Below are positions 47,721-61,385 of a DNA stretch of 64,000 nt, one piece after another. A program made the position numbers and the translations under genes. Position 1 is the stretch's first letter. Each line of letters starts with the position of its first letter. The stretch comes from Glossina fuscipes (taxonomy: Eukaryota > Arthropoda > Insecta > Diptera > Glossinidae). Under the pieces are notes generated by a model. The model saw nothing but the letters and a program-made list of their open reading frames with translations. It made no database searches and was not told the DNA's origin. The DNA lies in assembly GCF_014805625.2 (NCBI RefSeq), contig NW_023998414.1:964486-1028485 (forward strand), read 5' to 3'.

Positions 47721-50700
47721 CTTTGTCACGATAGCTTACATAGCTTAGTGTAAAGTTTGTCTAGAAGTGCTACGTTGCGTTAGGTTATATTAGCTTTGCG
47801 ATATATGCTGCAAAACATTTTGATCGAATGCGATCGAATGTGATTTGATAAAAAATGTAGTTGCTTGGAAATGCATTAATTGAAAGGTATTAAAACAGTT
47901 GATAGGTGTCGAAAGATTCACTCTGAACCGAATAATATATCTCTCTTGTTTATTTTTCACTAAATTAAAAGAGTGTCTGAGTAGCTGTTATTTCAATGGT
48001 TTTGTTTTTATTTTTTATTTTATTTCTATTTTTCTTTTCTTTTGCATTATTAATAATGTTCTCTTCTTTTTTTTTGTTGTTGTTGTTTTTGTATTAATTT
48101 CATTGAAATCAATTCGTTTGATTATATGCTTCAGTTAATTCGTAAGTACGACGGTTGTTGGCTTTGTTAAAGTAAAACATTATTAATAATTACAGAAAAA
48201 AAAAAAAAAAAAAAAAAAAACTGAAAAGAAGAATAAGAAAAAAGAATAAGGTGAGAAAGCTGTTTTCCCTTTGAAAGCACAACAATTTGACCATCCTTCT
48301 CCGTCTAGTGTCTAACGGCAGTTAAATCTAAATGCAATTCATTGAACGCAATGCATTGAAGAAGAAACATTTATGTATGTATTTATAAGGGGAACATACG
48401 AAATAATAGAAAGTTTGGAAAGTTTTTGCGCTAAATTTTTTCTCGCACATAGCGAATAGCAAACTGTAGTTTACGGTCAATCTTGTACGAAGGATCGAAT
48501 GTACGTTTTCCGTTTAGATTAGATGCTGGCAATCCTAACCATGACACAATATAGCTGCAGTTCGTATTCACGTTGAACTTATTTATAGTGAATCTTAGAA
48601 TATTTCTTCAAACAAGCACATCTAGCGCTAAGGAACGCAACTAAAGGCAACTGATTCAATTGTAGCGTCCATTGAAGATAAACTTGCTGGAACATGAAAG
48701 AAGCCGTAATAGGTTGACTTTGTCGTATGATCACGCTCATCTTCATTTTCGAAAAATACGGAAACGTTAGCAACGCTAAAGGAGCATGCACTATGCTCCC
48801 CGCTGTACTCCTCACAAAATTCTAACAGAGGTTAGTGATGGGCTAGCATGGGCTGTCTGCGACATTGACATGTATCAGGTACTTATAATTTAAGGCTTTT
48901 TGAGATAGTAGATAGTCTGTCCGTCTTATGAGATCATTTTAATTTAATTTACCGTCAAAGGGTTTTCGCTCAAGAATCGTTACGGAAACTTTGGATATTA
49001 TATCAATATCAATATTGATAATACCTATCCAATGATTGATTTGATGATTGTATTTAGTGTCGGGAAAAAATACGAATTATTTCATCCAATGAGAGAGTTA
49101 TGATCTTTAATTTTACTTAATACTGTCGTTTATATGATGGTTCCGCGATTTGCGTAAACTATCAAGGGTATCAGGCTTGAATAAGGTGAACCTGGGCTGC
49201 ATACATATCGTATATAAATTATTCGCATTAATGTAGTTAGCTTATGTTATAATTTGTATAGATCTGTACACATAGAATGAACTATAGCAGCCTCTTGTCT
49301 TTTTTTTTTTTTTTTTTTTGGTGTTGCAGCATTTAAGTAATTTTTGTAATACGCTAGAATGGATTTTAATGGCATTTTAATAATTACGAAACATATAAAA
49401 ATTTTTTACATGCATTTTGCTATTGGACTGTTTAGGTCAAGTCAATTGTTTATATTGCTATTTAGCTTTAAGTTTGAACTATCAATTTAATTATATATTA
49501 TTATTGTTTTTCTTTCATGCTTTCCCCTTTTTTTTTTTTTTTTTTACACTAATTTTATAAACTATTTACAGCCTTATTCTGAACACAACCACTAATACAT
49601 CATTGATTATACGTGTCTACGCAGTAACGCCACAACTGGCATTGTTATCTTCTTGTCTAAGCATAAATTTGGATGCTACAATATACATGATCTATTTGTG
49701 CTTTATTCTTGAGCGGATCACTGAACAGTTTGATTATAACAATAGAAAGAGAATATAAAAGAAAAGTGTACAAGAAAGGGAAGAATTTTTTAATAAAAGC
49801 GTATAAAAATTATTAAGACTACGATGTATTAATTATTTATCTTTAATTTGCATCATTTTCTAACGATGCTTGCAGGCATAGTAGCAGTCCTAAAACGCGA
49901 AAGCTTACCTCAATTTAAATGTGTTGACTGTAAAGGTAATGATTTCTAATACGGATAACGGTATTAGCAATAATAAATATGAATAAAATATTACACTGAT
50001 TGATATTAGAGGCGAAAATTTCAAGATTTCAGATTTAAGCAAAGATGTACTCATCTCGTGACCGATTTCGAACAAAATGCTTATAATTTAAGTAAATAAT
50101 TTTTATTTTATAATAATAAGTTTTCCTATGGTCAGTTAAATGATTTTAATAAATCGTCGCTACGGGGGGAACACGTCCCCGCACGCATACAAGGCGCTTT
50201 AAGAAAGATATTTAATAGGATTTTGGAAAAAATCGTTGTTACTCCTGAACGTATACAATAATATAAAGGAAATGAAAAGAGATTAATTAGGGCACTGAAC
50301 ATAAATGAATGAATGAAAAGAGAATAACAGCGTCACACTAATACTTGCTAGAAGAAGACAAAACTCACCTACGGAAAGATATTCGAAATGCACGGTACTC
50401 AAATTTTGTGTTAGAAGAAAGCTTCTCTGTAATCGGAATGTCCTTAGAAACACGATTTGTAATAAAATTTATGAACGCAAAAGATATACGATTTGTTTCG
50501 TGCTTAAGAGACTAAAGGTAAACATTAGACAATGGTATAAAAATTTTCATTACATGATCTCTATTATCGGTCGTTAAGCATAGATACGGATTAAATAATC
50601 CGTATAATTTTCGACTTTCTTATCTCATTTCTTTTTCCGTTTTATTACTATTTGTAGTTAATTTCCGATTCCTAGTTATGCATACGTTTTTCAAGCTTTC

Positions 50701-51716
50701 GTGTTACTCATACGCAACGAAATCTCAACAAATTTACTATTGAAATAAGTTGAAAAGTGTCATCGTTATTATGCTTTAAGTAACGAATAAATTCATTTCT
50801 TGCATTTTCTTTGTATCCTTTCTCTTTCCCTTTCCCTTTCCCTTCCCACTGCTTTCTGCATCTTATATGATTCTTCTCCTTGAAACTATTATGCATTTGA
50901 ATATGCGTCGACTATAAATAACGTCTCTTCACTTATCGTGTTTGTGACCATAACATTGACATTTCATGATCTATTTCTATTTAGTATGCAACACACAATC
51001 AAATGTTGACATGTCAGCAACAGCTACAGCACACCATAATGCATTGTATGGCTCTTATCAATACTTCAGTATATCATAATGTGATTTTCACGATTGTCTC
51101 GCTTGCTGTTACTTACGTTCGTTCGCACATTCGCTCAAACACACTCACTGTCTATTTAAGTCTTGACATTTGTTTTGTTTGCGCGATGGCAACAGCAATA
51201 ATAAAATGTAATCTTTTACTTGTCCTTCAAGAGTCATTTTACGGTGATTACGTCACATTATTGTATTACCTTATACCCGTATATATCGATTATCGCGAAG
51301 TCCGGTGGAGTTGTTGTCGATGCTAGTAGGAAGGATGGCGGTGGCACTAGTTGTGGCAATAAAAGCATTTTATTTATGTGCAGCGTCGCGTTTACAATTG
51401 AACCTTTCATATAACTTTCGAACTGTATATCGAGCATGTAGCGTCTATGAGACGCCAAAAATTTTCATATGAAAACAGTCGCTTGCCATTGTCATGTACT
51501 TTGATATTATTGTTATTGTAAGGGATGTTGTTATTATTCTTATTCTTATTGCTTTAGTTTTTGTTTTTGTTATTATTATAATTGTATTCACATTTAAGCA
51601 TAACGCCACGACTTAAGGAATGCATTTCATTGTGGTCAAACAATTATAAACATTTTATCCTGTTTTGTATCCTTTGAATGCAAATAAGAGACGACTGTAA
51701 AGCAGTAATATTAAGG

Positions 51717-51747
<31 letters not shown>
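51717..51747. repeat. (AAT)n microsatellite
   Basis: A pure AAT triplet run of about 30 bp. Confidence 0.95.
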
Positions 51748-51750
<3 letters not shown>

Positions 51751-53378
51751 CAACAATAATGCACACGCAAGACAATACACGATCGTAAATAATCATAAAG
51801 TTTACAGTTTACAGTTTACTGTACAACAATGTACATGTGTACATTCTTATATACATGCAGTTACACGTTTGGCTTTGCATGCACACGTCCGTACATTTAA
51901 GAGTATGCGCTCACCTACTCATTATTGCAACGAATAAAATGCAATTATTTTAGGGTAAAAATTTTACTTAAATAAATATATATATATATATATATATACA
52001 AAAAGCAAAGAAACTCAAAAAAGAAATATGTAAGTAAATTATGTTCGCTTTAGGGAGAAATATTGATATCCATACAAAAAAAAAACAAGAAAATATGCAG
52101 AGTTGTTCTGCATGAAAAGGTCATACATAATACATTGTAGATTGGAACTTTCAACTTGGCCTAGGAAATATTTGTTTCAGATCTTAGTTCAATATTACCT
52201 ATAGGCTGAATATTATTATTTTTGCGTATTTTTGATGGGTTCGTAAGCGGGCAATTCTCTCACTTAAGTGTTAAACCGTTGTCGTTAACGCTTGCATCAA
52301 GTTTCAGATCAGTGTCTCTCATAAATTCAAAATTAACTTTTTTTGTCTACCTTTGGAGTATTTGGGTGGATTCATGACCAAATCAGAATTAAGAATGTAT
52401 ATGCAGGGTTTTGATATTCAATCATTATTACTTCAAGCCGGTGGAATTCAAAGAATGCTTGAGAGGTAGACGAAGAGATGGATAGACGGATATATGGATA
52501 GTTGCAGAGACAAACAGTCGGACGGTTGCACATAACTATTTCGACTCAGAACCTCAAGCTGATTGAGAAAACTTTGTGGAACGTTGGGCAGGACAAATTT
52601 TAATGTACGTAAATGTTCACTTGTCCGTGCGTCCGTTTGGTCTTCTATCATCTGCTGCTGTACATCTGATAATCGCAATGAGTTGCATGCACATTATTAG
52701 ACAATGACGAAAGAAGTTCCTTAAAAATGGGCCTAATCGGCCTATAAGATATGATACGATAAGATACGATTGAATTTTTTCTCAATTTTTCAGTTCAGTT
52801 CTAATCTAGCAGAAATTTCTTCAGGAAATGCAAGAATAGTAATAATTGGATATACACTCTGGGTATCACTCTGGGTTTATCAAACACGACCATGGTGTAG
52901 TAGCATTGAAAAATGGATTTATTGTGAAGAATCTTCTTTTAGGCAAATTACTTCGTATACTGATGTGTAGCTCCTTTTTTATAAATAAGAAAGAAGAAAT
53001 ATTAACAATACGTTCCCATGCGACATCATGGATTTTTGCAGCGATGTAAAATTTGTTACGATATCTTATTTTCTTTTCTTTTATTTTTTTTCTTTTTTTG
53101 GAAAGATTATGGCTTAAAATTAATAAGAAGAAAATAATAGAACGAAGCAAATCCAATTTGAAATGAAACTGAATGCATTGATAAAATTATAAGATAAATT
53201 CTAAAATACGTTTATAGTTCTTCCACTTGATAAATTTCATATTGTTTTTGCTTTCTTTAAATCAAATATCAATTTTATTTGCATTTATAAACATTCAATA
53301 TTTAAAATAGATAAATATTTAGGGACGAACAGCTGCTTCTACAAATGCATTCATAAAGCCAAGAAAGCATAAATATAT

Positions 53379-53409
<31 letters not shown>

Positions 53410-54221
53410 TACATATATATGGAAGCTTATTATCTCTTTTTTAAGAACATAATGAAAACGAAACATAAACTTTGCTTACTAAATACATGTACAAAAAAAA
53501 AAAAAAATGTTAATAAAACACACGACAATTATGCAAGAGAGAGGCCACGTGAGAATAAACCAAGCTAACAGTTAAGGCGATAGAAAGAGCGAAGAGGATA
53601 ATAAGAGAGAGAAACATGCGCATGCAGTGATATGCTCGCATGTAAACAATGCAAATTGAAAGAGTTATTATGAAGAAAATAGAAGGAAAAAACTGCACAT
53701 GTTAAGCCGGTTTGTGTAATATCAACAGCCGGCTAACTACTAACTCTTGTCATACATTAATCCATACATGCAAACATGCATATATCGTGCATGTATCATA
53801 CATAAACACAGCATAGGCATATGAACAACACATATGCAAAAAAAATGTGTGCATGCATACACGTACACATTCGCTCTCTCTCTCTCTCTCTCTTCAAAAT
53901 GTTTGCAAGGGAATTAATATGCGGATAACTTAAACACATGGGAGGGATGCAGAGAGATACCATGCAATGCAATCTTTTCTTTTATACAAAACGTTAAGGT
54001 TTCTCAAAGCGTTTTATCGATGAGGGGGTGGTTCAGTAAGGATTCGTTATAGATTGGTAGTTAAGTTTTAATACGTATTGGGAGCTCGGAGTTCTCATAT
54101 GGTTATAAAAGTTTATTCACATACATAATCATTCACAAGAACGTGCTTTCTTGTTGTATGTGTGCAAAGGCTTACATACTCGTTCAATATATGAAACAGT
54201 GCTAAAGTTTGTTTAGCGTTT

Positions 54222-55052
54222 GCTCTGAGAGGATTTCTTTTATTACCTGTCACCACAAGGGGATTGCTGGGATTGTTATTGTAACATTTTATTTGCTCTG
54301 AGAGGATTTTTTTTTTTTTTTTTTGAGTACTGGGCAGCACTAGGGAATTTCCAGTATTGCTATTGTTGAATTTGGTTTGCTCTGAGAGGATTTATTTAAT
54401 TACTTGGCACCACCAGGGAATTGCTGCCATTGTTATTGTAGAGTTTTGTTTGTTCTGAGAGGATGACTTTGATCACTTGGCACCACTAGTGCATCGCTAG
54501 TATTGCTACTGTCAAATTTGATTGGCTTTGAGTGGATTTTTTTTTTTGATCACTTGGCACCACTAGAGGATTGCAAGCATTATTATTGTAAGGTCTTAGT
54601 TGTTCTGATTGGGTTTATTTGATTACTTGGCACCACCAGAGAATTGCTAGCATTGTTATTGTAGCGTTTTGTTTGCTTCGAGAGGATGTCTTTGATCACT
54701 TGGCACCATTAGTGCATCGCTAGTATTGCTACTGTCAAATTTGACTTGCTTTGAAAGTATATCGCTGATCATTTGGCACCACTAAGGTATTGCTAGTATT
54801 GCTACTGTCAAATTTGATTTGCTTTGAAAGCATATTGTTGATCACTTGGCATCACTAAGGTATTGCTAGTATTGCTACTGTCAAAATTGATTTGCTTTGA
54901 GAGTATTTTGTTGATTACTTGGCACCACTAGAGGATTACAGGCATTGTTATTGTAAGGTTTTATTTTCTCTGAGAGGATTACTTTGATTACTTGGCACCA
55001 CTGAGGGATTGCTGGCATTGTTATTGTAACATTTTATTTGCTCTGACAGGAG
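54222..55052. repeat. Minisatellite, eleven units of about 73 bp
   Basis: Eleven direct tandem units plus a partial twelfth. Each unit opens with a variant of GCTCTGAGAGGATT, has a conserved centre ACTTGGCACCACT, and ends in an ATTGTTATTGTA- or ATTGCTACTGTC-type block. Units are about 73 bp with small indels; units 2 and 5 are longer because of T tracts. By their last third the units fall into type A (GTTATTGTA: units 1, 3, 5, 6, 10, 11), type B (GCTACTGTC: units 4, 7, 8, 9) and one intermediate (unit 2). Divergence between units is substantial, so the array is old. No continuous open frame runs through it. Confidence 0.95.
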
Positions 55053-56349
55053 ACTGAAAATGAGAGAAAAAAATAGGAGAGAATACAATCGCTTATATGA
55101 ATATCATGAATATAAATCTAAACATTTTCTAGATTTTTTTTCAGTTGCATTTTTCTCTTTCATCGTAAAAGATGATGAATTTTTTGTCGCGAGTATATAA
55201 AAAGTCGTAACATTAAATGAAAGACTAAAGTCTTATATATGAAAAAGACTCTAAGAATATTTTTTATTATATACTTTATGTTACTTCGATAGTACGAAAA
55301 AAATAAAGAACAAAAAAAAAAAAAAAAAAAAAGAACGTTTAAAACTGTTCTGTGTTCAATTAAAGGAAAAATTTTTGTAAGACATGAAAAGCTGTAAAAC
55401 CGGTTAAAGTAGAAATGATTTTTTATATAGAAGTAAAAAAACACACAAACAAAAGAGAAGGAAAAATTCTCAAATCAAACTCAATCATAATCAAAATGTT
55501 ATAAATAAAAAAACAAAAAATAACGAAAATTTAAAAAATTGGGGAAAAAAAAACTTCAAAAATTACTTTTGTGCTTTCTCACTACTCGTAATCTTAAGTA
55601 AATGCTTAATAAAACGTAAAATTTAATCCCTCATCATAGCAGTAGAGGCGAAAGTGCCATTTTACAGAATCACGGAAGTCCGAGTGAGTGGTTTTTCTAT
55701 GTATTTTATATTGCTTTTTTTATGAACTAAAAAAAAAAACAAAATAAACGCAAAAGAATATGAAAAACAAAAATAACAAAACTTCACTGCTGCGTTGTTG
55801 TTTGTCTTCTATTTTTGTTTTTGTTTCTTCTCGAGTCTTATCTGAAAAAGCACATAAGGACCGAAAATAACAGTAAAACAAAAATTACAAGAGCAAGCAT
55901 CATCGCCACCGTCATAAAGTAACACTGGCAGCAGCGGAGAATGAATAACTAGGCAAAGTGTCATTTTTCACTCCCCCACAAGAACTAAAAAAGTTTTGTT
56001 TTATTACCGCCGGAAACCGCGAAACAGTATATAAACGAATTTACTACATTACAACTGTGCGTTGCGTGTGCCTGTGTGTAAGAATGTCCAGCTAAGCCCG
56101 AGTGTAGATGACGGTAGATATGTTTGATACGTTGTCTAGACCAAACCATTTTGTTTTTCTAGACATGCAGGGATATATGTCTCGCATTCATTTTTATTTT
56201 ATTCCGTTTAGTTAAGTTTCATAACTTTTTGCCAGTGATTTTGATGTCATTCGCGGTTATTCTTATATCCACTAGCGAAGTATGGATATATGATAAGATC
56301 TCTTATTGCCTGCAACATCTAGAAAAACACTCGCCTGACTCTTAATAAG

Positions 56350-56383
<34 letters not shown>

Positions 56384-57085
56384 ACGAGGTAGACTTGATT
56401 TGTCCTTTCGTCTTGTAAATGATTGTTCACGTTCGGAAACGTAAATCAATTGTGAAAAGTGAATTTATTTTATCACAATTGTTAAAAAACTAAAGCTGAC
56501 ACATTATAGTCCTAAAAGTGATCCATCCACACTCGCATACTGAGCCGACCATAGTTACTTGAATAGTCGGCATCTATTTTTATAGCGGTCTAACATGGAG
56601 GGTATTAAAGATTCGGCTATAATGGAGAACAATTTGTTTGGTTTTTCTCTTTTTTTTTTTGCTGGTGTCTGAAGTTCATGTCTTCCTGGTTGGTTAACAT
56701 TTCTTGAGCTTTTTTGGCAGTTTTTTAATTCTATTTTTTTTATTCTTTTTTATTTCTTCTAATGGTTGGTTGGTATCCTGGTGTTGATTTAATATAATAA
56801 CTGTCATCAATTACGCCCTATGAGTGCTTGCGTTGCGTGTAAATATTTGCTGGTCAACGTGATACTAATTCCAAATAAAGATTCGTAGGGAAATGGTTAT
56901 CAAATTTTTTTGCGGAAAGTCAGAAAATTGTCATGCAAGATAAAATTTATGACTTCTTTGACCATGCTAAAGCATTTTTCAATGATTACTATTTTTCCAT
57001 GATTTTTTATTTTAAAAACTTCGAATGGCTTTCTAAATTATTTACTTTTCCGTTAACAATGATAAATCATCATTTTCTTTTTTTT
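55053..57085. other. Gene-free A+T-rich DNA
   Basis: A tracts occur at about 55309-55332 and 55724-55738, and a TA run at 56351-56380. The open frames near 55160-55444 and 56933-57247 mostly reflect T-rich composition or run antisense to the LINE fragment. No gene is recognised. Confidence 0.5.
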
Positions 57086-57089
57086 TCCG

Positions 57090-58100
57090 ACGATCAACCA
57101 GTCACAGTATGTGTTCTATATGTGCGGGAACGAAGGGAATCAGGAAGAGTTATAGGAAGAGAGGGCTGGAGTAAGGTAGTACTGTTTGTGAACATTCGAG
57201 TTGAAAATGGGGACATTAGGTACGATGGGAAAGACCACTGTTGGTAGATCGTTATAAAGGCGCACAGTATGGTCAAAAAAACGACGAATCGTATTGTGTT
57301 CTGCGGTATACAGGCAAATCTAAGACGAATGGGTACGAAGGTTGAGAAAGCCGTGACGTTCTTTTAAAGCATTCAATTGGTGGACAAATCTCTTTTATCT
57401 CTGTGGGGCACTTGTGCTAAATATACATGTACATAAACGGAAGACAATCTGCATTACTCAAGGTTATCGAGAGTTTTGTATACACTTCCATTGTCGATGA
57501 GCGCCTGAGCCGTTTATTCCATGCGATCGAGGACCTCCAAATACAGGTCGGATGCTCTCGTCCATACATGCGTGCTATACTTTAACTTTGGCTGGCGACG
57601 TAAATGCGGCGGATGCCAGCTGCAGTGAAGTATTTTTTGCACCGCTTTAAAAAAAACCTAAGCCTTTAAACACATATTCTGTCCACCAAACATCGCTTTG
57701 TACTTTCATATCGCCTTTTCTTCATTGGCACCGCCGAAAAATCGGGCATTAGAACTTATCTCATTTGCTTAACTTTATTCAGGTATTTTTGTATGAAGTC
57801 ACAAGCGTGATTCGACTTGCGGTGTTTGTTCTGTATCTCGTTGCATGGTCTCTTTCTGAACCAACACGAACGACGCACTTTGCCGTTGTCTGCAAATGAG
57901 TAGATAGGGTTTTCTGTTTTCTGCGCAGGAAGTTGTTAATGAACACCACGAAGAAAGAGGGGCGAAAGAACTGAGCCCTGTGGTCGTTAACCTGCATTTA
58001 AATAAAATTTGTTTGAAGAACACTCGTTGACTGCAACTCTTATCCATGCCATACCCTGCCGAATGCTTAGTAGATATCTCAGGCAACGATCTTACTTTTA
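57090..58100 (-). mobile_element. Jockey/CR1-like LINE, reverse transcriptase and C-terminal part
   Basis: On the minus strand, FVVFINNFLRR (about 57950-57910) followed by a shifted frame with SFADN (plus 57886-57897) aligns with the LFLLFINDL and FADD boxes of the reverse transcriptase; the second catalytic aspartate is changed to asparagine. From about 57520 down to 57200 the C-terminal region follows. It has ALIDNGSVYK, CPTEIKEICPP, then SYPFVLDLPVYRRTQYDSSF and FDHTVRLYNDLPTVVFP. This matches the PP..HPY..P..R...F..SFF..T..LWN.LP..VFP pattern of the family. Frameshifts, stops and the changed catalytic residue show a dead copy. The 5' half is missing. Confidence 0.8.
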
Positions 58101-61100
58101 ACAAAGGGGCGAATAGCTCGTTTCTGAGACGAGACATTAGACTTCTGCACTATTCTTTTCTCTTCTTTTTTCTTCTGTCGGTTTTAATCTTTTCGGTCTT
58201 TTGCTTGTCACTCGTCTTCTCTCCACTTTCTAGTCTTTTTTCTTCTTTTTTATCTTCTGTTTTTGTTTTCTTTATCTTGTCTTTCTTCGTCCTGACTTTT
58301 CATCTATTTTATTCTATCTTATGTTGTCTTGTCTTCTTTTTATCATGTCCTGTCTTATCTTGCCTTGCTTTGTCCTCTCTTCTTTTCTTTTCCATAAGGT
58401 CTTTGGTTTTCTCGTATTCCCTCTCCTTTCTTTTTAATATCTCTCCTTTCTCATCTTTTACCACTTATTTTCATCTTCTTAATTTTTTGTATATTCGCTG
58501 TTCCTCTTCGTACTGTAAACATTGAATCGATTTTCATAGTCGTGGATCTATTTCATTGCCGTATATACGAGCGGACAATGGTCTAATGAGTAGTTTAAAA
58601 AATTTTGCGTCTCTTGGAGGACGAGATATATATATATATATATGTATTTATGAATTCGATTCATACGTCCTTCAGAACTAACTAACACTATCCACAGTAC
58701 TGAGCTCAATCTTTTTGAAACTGCAAAATATCTACCTTTGTAATTTTAGTTCTCCTCTCTTGGCTATCTAAGACTCAACCCAGAAAAAGTTACAATTTCC
58801 TCACTTGTCGTGTTTTGACAAACCTTTCATCGAATATAGTCCAAATTTAGTGTATAGTTAAGTAGAACTTTCATTTTTCTTTTCTTTTATACAAAACGTC
58901 TTTAAAGCGCTTTCCAACAACCTTCTTGTAAAATAAATAAATGATAATAAAATAAGAATTAAAAAAAAAAAAAAAAAAAAAAAGGAATAAAAAAACAAAA
59001 GAAATGATTAATAAAAGAAAAATCCCAGAGAAAGTGCCGAAAAAATTCAAGAGTAAAATGTAAACAATTGCAGCCTCCTTGTCTAGACTACCAGACAAAG
59101 CTACACAATGCTTTACAAGCAATTTTACAACCAACAAACCATAAAGTATACTCACATACTTAAACAAATTCTCTTATGCACAGTTATAGCTGGAAGCACA
59201 CATATGCATGCATTCGTCTATCTCTGATAGTTTGATTTAAACATGTGTTACTATGGTAAAGTTTCCAAAAAACCAACTACTGTTCTACACAACGGTAAGA
59301 ACAACAAAAAACTGTAATAGGCAAAAAACACAGTTTACCCAAAAAAAAAAAAAAATAATAAAATTCAATATTCGCCCATAGGCACAAGCAGGGGTACCCA
59401 AAAATAAAATAAGGGAAAAAACAAAATTAACCCAAAAAAAAAAAAAAAAGTGAATAAAAGGAGCAAGACGAGCTAAGGGACTATTCGCAAAGAGGAGATT
59501 GTATTTCAATATTTTTTTTGTATTCTTCAATGAATTCAATCCGAAATCGTTTGAATCATAGTTTTGAGGACACAAGAGCACTTGTAGACATTTTTTATAT
59601 TCTTAATTAAATGAAATTGAGACAGAAGGCATTTTTATCGACAATCAACTCAATATATTTTGAATAAGATTTTGATCAATAACTTTTCACCTCACAGTGT
59701 GAACAACAATATAAATTACATTCGTTAATATGAGTTTATTTCCAAAAAAATATTGATTCCAATGGCCTTAGAAGCTTAGCTTGATCTTGGAGCTTCGGCC
59801 ATTACATAGGACTCATAGCACTGATATTATCTTTCCACGACATGGATTACCGCTTACAATAAACGGTATATTGTATCGTCAGTGAATTGACATATAATTT
59901 AATAACAAAATCATTTATATCACTTTGCCAAATTGATAATAAAGATGACCAAGCTGACACGCTAATATTATGCCTAGAATGAATATATTGGAATCCTTTG
60001 GCTCGTTGGCACAATACCTTATGAATAACTCGTCGAAGAAGAGAACAACTTATATGAGCATAATAATGAGCATAATAATCTCATCAAAGTAGTTGATATA
60101 AGGCATTCAAGTGTTCACAGATTTCCACTTACTTTTCTCACATATTCTACACTCTACATTCCTTTAACAAAGAAGGATGAAAAGATAAAAAAAAAAAAAA
60201 AAAAACAGTTTGTGCATAATTTGTACATAATTTGCAGAGCATAAGGAATAATTGAATTCTATGTTGCAGCTCTAATGTATTTGAAGAGAGAATTGAAGAA
60301 TATAAACGCTTTTGTATTAAAAATTTGATCAATTGGAGCAATGCTTAAGCTTTATATTTTTTCTGGCATCTACCTTACAAAGTTTCTTTTTTGACCCAAA
60401 ACTGAAATGAATCACTCTCCTGTAGATAAAAAACAAAAAAAATGTCTTCTGTTTTTTTTTTTTTTCGTTTTTATTTAGGCCGAAATTTCTCGTTCCGCAA
60501 AAGCTGACAAATACTAAATTACGAATAACTTCGTTAAGCTTATTTTAACAAATGACGAGCCGCATTTGGCGTCGTCTCATACAATGAAGCTCACTATTTT
60601 GTGTTCATTTTATTACTTCTCGCAAAAGTCAACAAAAATTATTTGTACCCCTCCATTGCAAGGGCTTTCGGCAATGATCCGACAAAATAGATTATTGCCG
60701 CATTTTGATTTTGAAAACACCCGACAAGCGCCGTGGCTAACAAGGTTAGAGAAATTTCGGCCTTACGGTTATGGAAAACCCTATGTATTCCATGAATCAA
60801 GTTTATTATGTGAATGCAATGCATCACTAAATTCTTAGCGAGAACCTTTGCGTTGATTTTTTAGAACCGAAATCGTGCAAAGGATGCGTAAACAAACTGA
60901 CATTTACTAAGACACCTCGTTATGATTTAATAAATGTATAAGATTTTGAAGATTACAACTACAACTTATAGGTCATACCTTGCTGGCCGGCACAAATTGC
61001 GATGACTTCAAAGTCCGAAACGAAGACTGCAGTATTGTGTTCATATTAACTCAATAGATGAGCTTAAAAAATTTGTAAAATCGCTTCAAACACTATCCAT

Positions 61101-61385
61101 ATGAAAGGTAATGTGGATGCTTACGTTTTAGGAAACGCAACAATGTCTCGTAGCAGTCATCGAAAACTCAAGAATTGGGATATAAAAAAAGATTATGGCC
61201 TGATGCTCAAGATTAGGAAAATGTTTAGTCGCCTAAGTTCAAGCAAACCATTTGGAAGGAATCAAAAATCCTAAGATGTACAAAGCAACAAAGAGTTGAT
61301 CAGTACTGTATCTGCAATTGAGTGGCGATTAACCTAAACATTTTTTAATGTCCTTGCATCCGCTATCCTTCACGCTAAACGTTTT
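58101..61385. other. Gene-free A+T-rich DNA
   Basis: 58140-58500 is a long T/C-rich stretch with TCTTTT- and CTTGTC-like imperfect repeats. Homopolymer runs lie at 58960-58983, 59341-59355, 59435-59449, 60188-60205 and 60453-60465. A plus-strand frame at 60566-60838 (90 codons) has good amino-acid variety but no recognised domain and no clear splice partner. Confidence 0.45.

Larger units (their letters stand above)
46501..54221. other. Gene-free A+T-rich DNA, microsatellite-rich
   Basis: No gene is recognised. It contains AT runs at 46861-46955, an A40 tract at 47518-47557, TTATG pentamers at 47692-47720, an A tract at 48195-48220, AAT triplets at 51717-51747, AT runs at 51976-51999 and 53389-53420, and a CT run at 53874-53893. 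The open frames at 48579-48815, 51003-51326 and 52448-52678 have no recognised content. Confidence 0.5.

Noticed and set aside
56933..57247. 104-codon plus-strand frame ending in a basic segment
   Set aside because: Its second half is antisense to the C-terminal region of the LINE, which reads better on the minus strand.
58046..58525. 159-codon hydrophobic plus-strand frame
   Set aside because: It is a translation of a T/C-rich tract and its first part is antisense to the LINE fragment.
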